Part shown: positions 63,713 to 64,000 of the stretch, one piece after another | Numbering within the stretch: position 1 is the stretch's first letter | Layout: each line of letters opens with the position of its first letter | Assembly: GCF_000469545.1 (NCBI RefSeq) | Contig: NZ_KI273061.1 | Location: 46,661 to 110,660, forward strand | Length of the DNA stretch: 64,000 bases | Direction of reading: 5' to 3' | Source of the DNA: Mitsuokella sp. oral taxon 131 str. W9106 | GTDB lineage: Bacteria; Bacillota; Negativicutes; Selenomonadales; Selenomonadaceae | The notes under the pieces: generated by a model | Told to the model about the DNA's origin: nothing | What the model saw: only the letters and a program-made list of their open reading frames with translations | Databases searched by the model: none | Program-made: the position numbers and the translations under genes

Positions 63713-63904
63713 ATGAACAGAATCGCACAAGAAGCAGACTTCCGTCCAGCCGTAGTTCGATACGCCGAACGGCACGTCCCATCACAGGCAGCCATCCAGT
63801 ACCGCGTCTCTCGTATGACGGTGTATCGTTGGCGCAAGTGTTATGATGGAACGAAGGAATCCCTTATTCCAAGGTCACGTCGTCCGCATCACCATCCAAA
63901 CTAG
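63713..63904 (+). mobile_element. Transposase N-terminal fragment (HTH, IS481/IS3-like)
   Basis: 63 residues: FRPAVVRYAERHVPSQAAIQYRVSRMTVYRWRKCYDGTKESLIPRSRRPHHHP, a helix-turn-helix followed by the basic SRRPHHHP hinge found before the integrase core of such transposases. The frame stops at 63902-63904, and another frame (with HPKHRADERDETRFEKQLREYGIE) is open to the window end, so the element is broken or changes frame. AAAGGAG precedes the ATG. Confidence 0.6.
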
Positions 63905-64000
63905 AACACAAAGGTCTAGGATGCGCTCATCCAAAACATCGCGCCGACGAGCGCGATGAAACGCGGTTCGAGAAGCAGCTTCGGGAATATGGCATCGAGC

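Overview
The window looks like chromosomal DNA of a diderm (Gram-negative-walled) member of the Firmicutes, most likely Selenomonadaceae (Selenomonas, Mitsuokella, Centipeda or a relative). The reasons are a GC-rich core with strong G/C third positions, an outer-membrane porin carrying an SLH domain (43361-44593), Firmicutes-type families (HPr with Ser46, DUF1659/DUF2922, DUF3793, BioY), and two sigma-54 activators. All calls come from reading the sequence; no database search was run.

Layout. 1-7554: sorbitol and L-sorbose use: end of a glucitol PTS (srlE, srlB), sorbitol-6-phosphate dehydrogenase, then a promoter with repeated operators driving a mannose-family PTS (IIB, IIC, IID), sorbose-1-phosphate reductase, an RpiR regulator and a fructose-6-phosphate aldolase. 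7643-10210 (minus): metNIQ. 10495-11566: DUF3793 protein and flavodoxin behind a Fur-like box. 11713-18153: sugar epimerase, livKHMGF and a CBS-ACT protein. 18332-22226: mannose-6-phosphate isomerase, chemoreceptor, HigBA-like toxin-antitoxin pair. 22437-26814: sigma-54 activator divergent from a sigma-54 promoter, yjiH, yjiG and isoaspartyl dipeptidase. 26958-32406: SSS symporter and a TAXI-TRAP system. 32508-34667: sigma factor, ComK-like protein, DUF1659 and DUF2922. 34832-38910: cyclopropane synthase, HAD hydrolase, PRC-barrel protein and a membrane TPR-like protein. 39118-43167: a sigma-54 activator with an HPr-like N-terminal domain, then ptsH-ptsI behind a sigma-54 promoter with palindromic upstream sites. 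43361-46393: SLH porin and phosphohexomutase. 46411-53484: a decaying type I restriction-modification locus with an embedded MNT nucleotidyltransferase and an AbrB/PIN module. 53863-56587: bioY-bioD-bioA. 56705-63904: an AT-richer segment with a larE remnant, a compact operon (SGNH-like, FkbH, MaoC, SDR, ACP, MBOAT), a broken helicase and a transposase fragment.

How the parts work together. L-sorbose is phosphorylated on entry, reduced to sorbitol-6-phosphate by the SorE-like enzyme and oxidised to fructose-6-phosphate by the SrlD-like enzyme, so both sugars converge. All PTS flux depends on HPr and enzyme I, whose operon sits directly downstream of an activator that itself contains an HPr-like domain with the phosphorylatable histidine. 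This suggests that PTS phosphorylation state feeds back on ptsHI transcription. The second sigma-54 activator appears to be dedicated to the yjiHG-iadA operon.

The two best candidates for undescribed biology are the HPr-domain activator with its TTGGTA-N5-TACCAA sites, and the FkbH-ACP-SDR-MaoC-MBOAT-SGNH operon, which reads as a system that makes a short acyl group on a carrier protein and moves it to an extracytoplasmic polymer.
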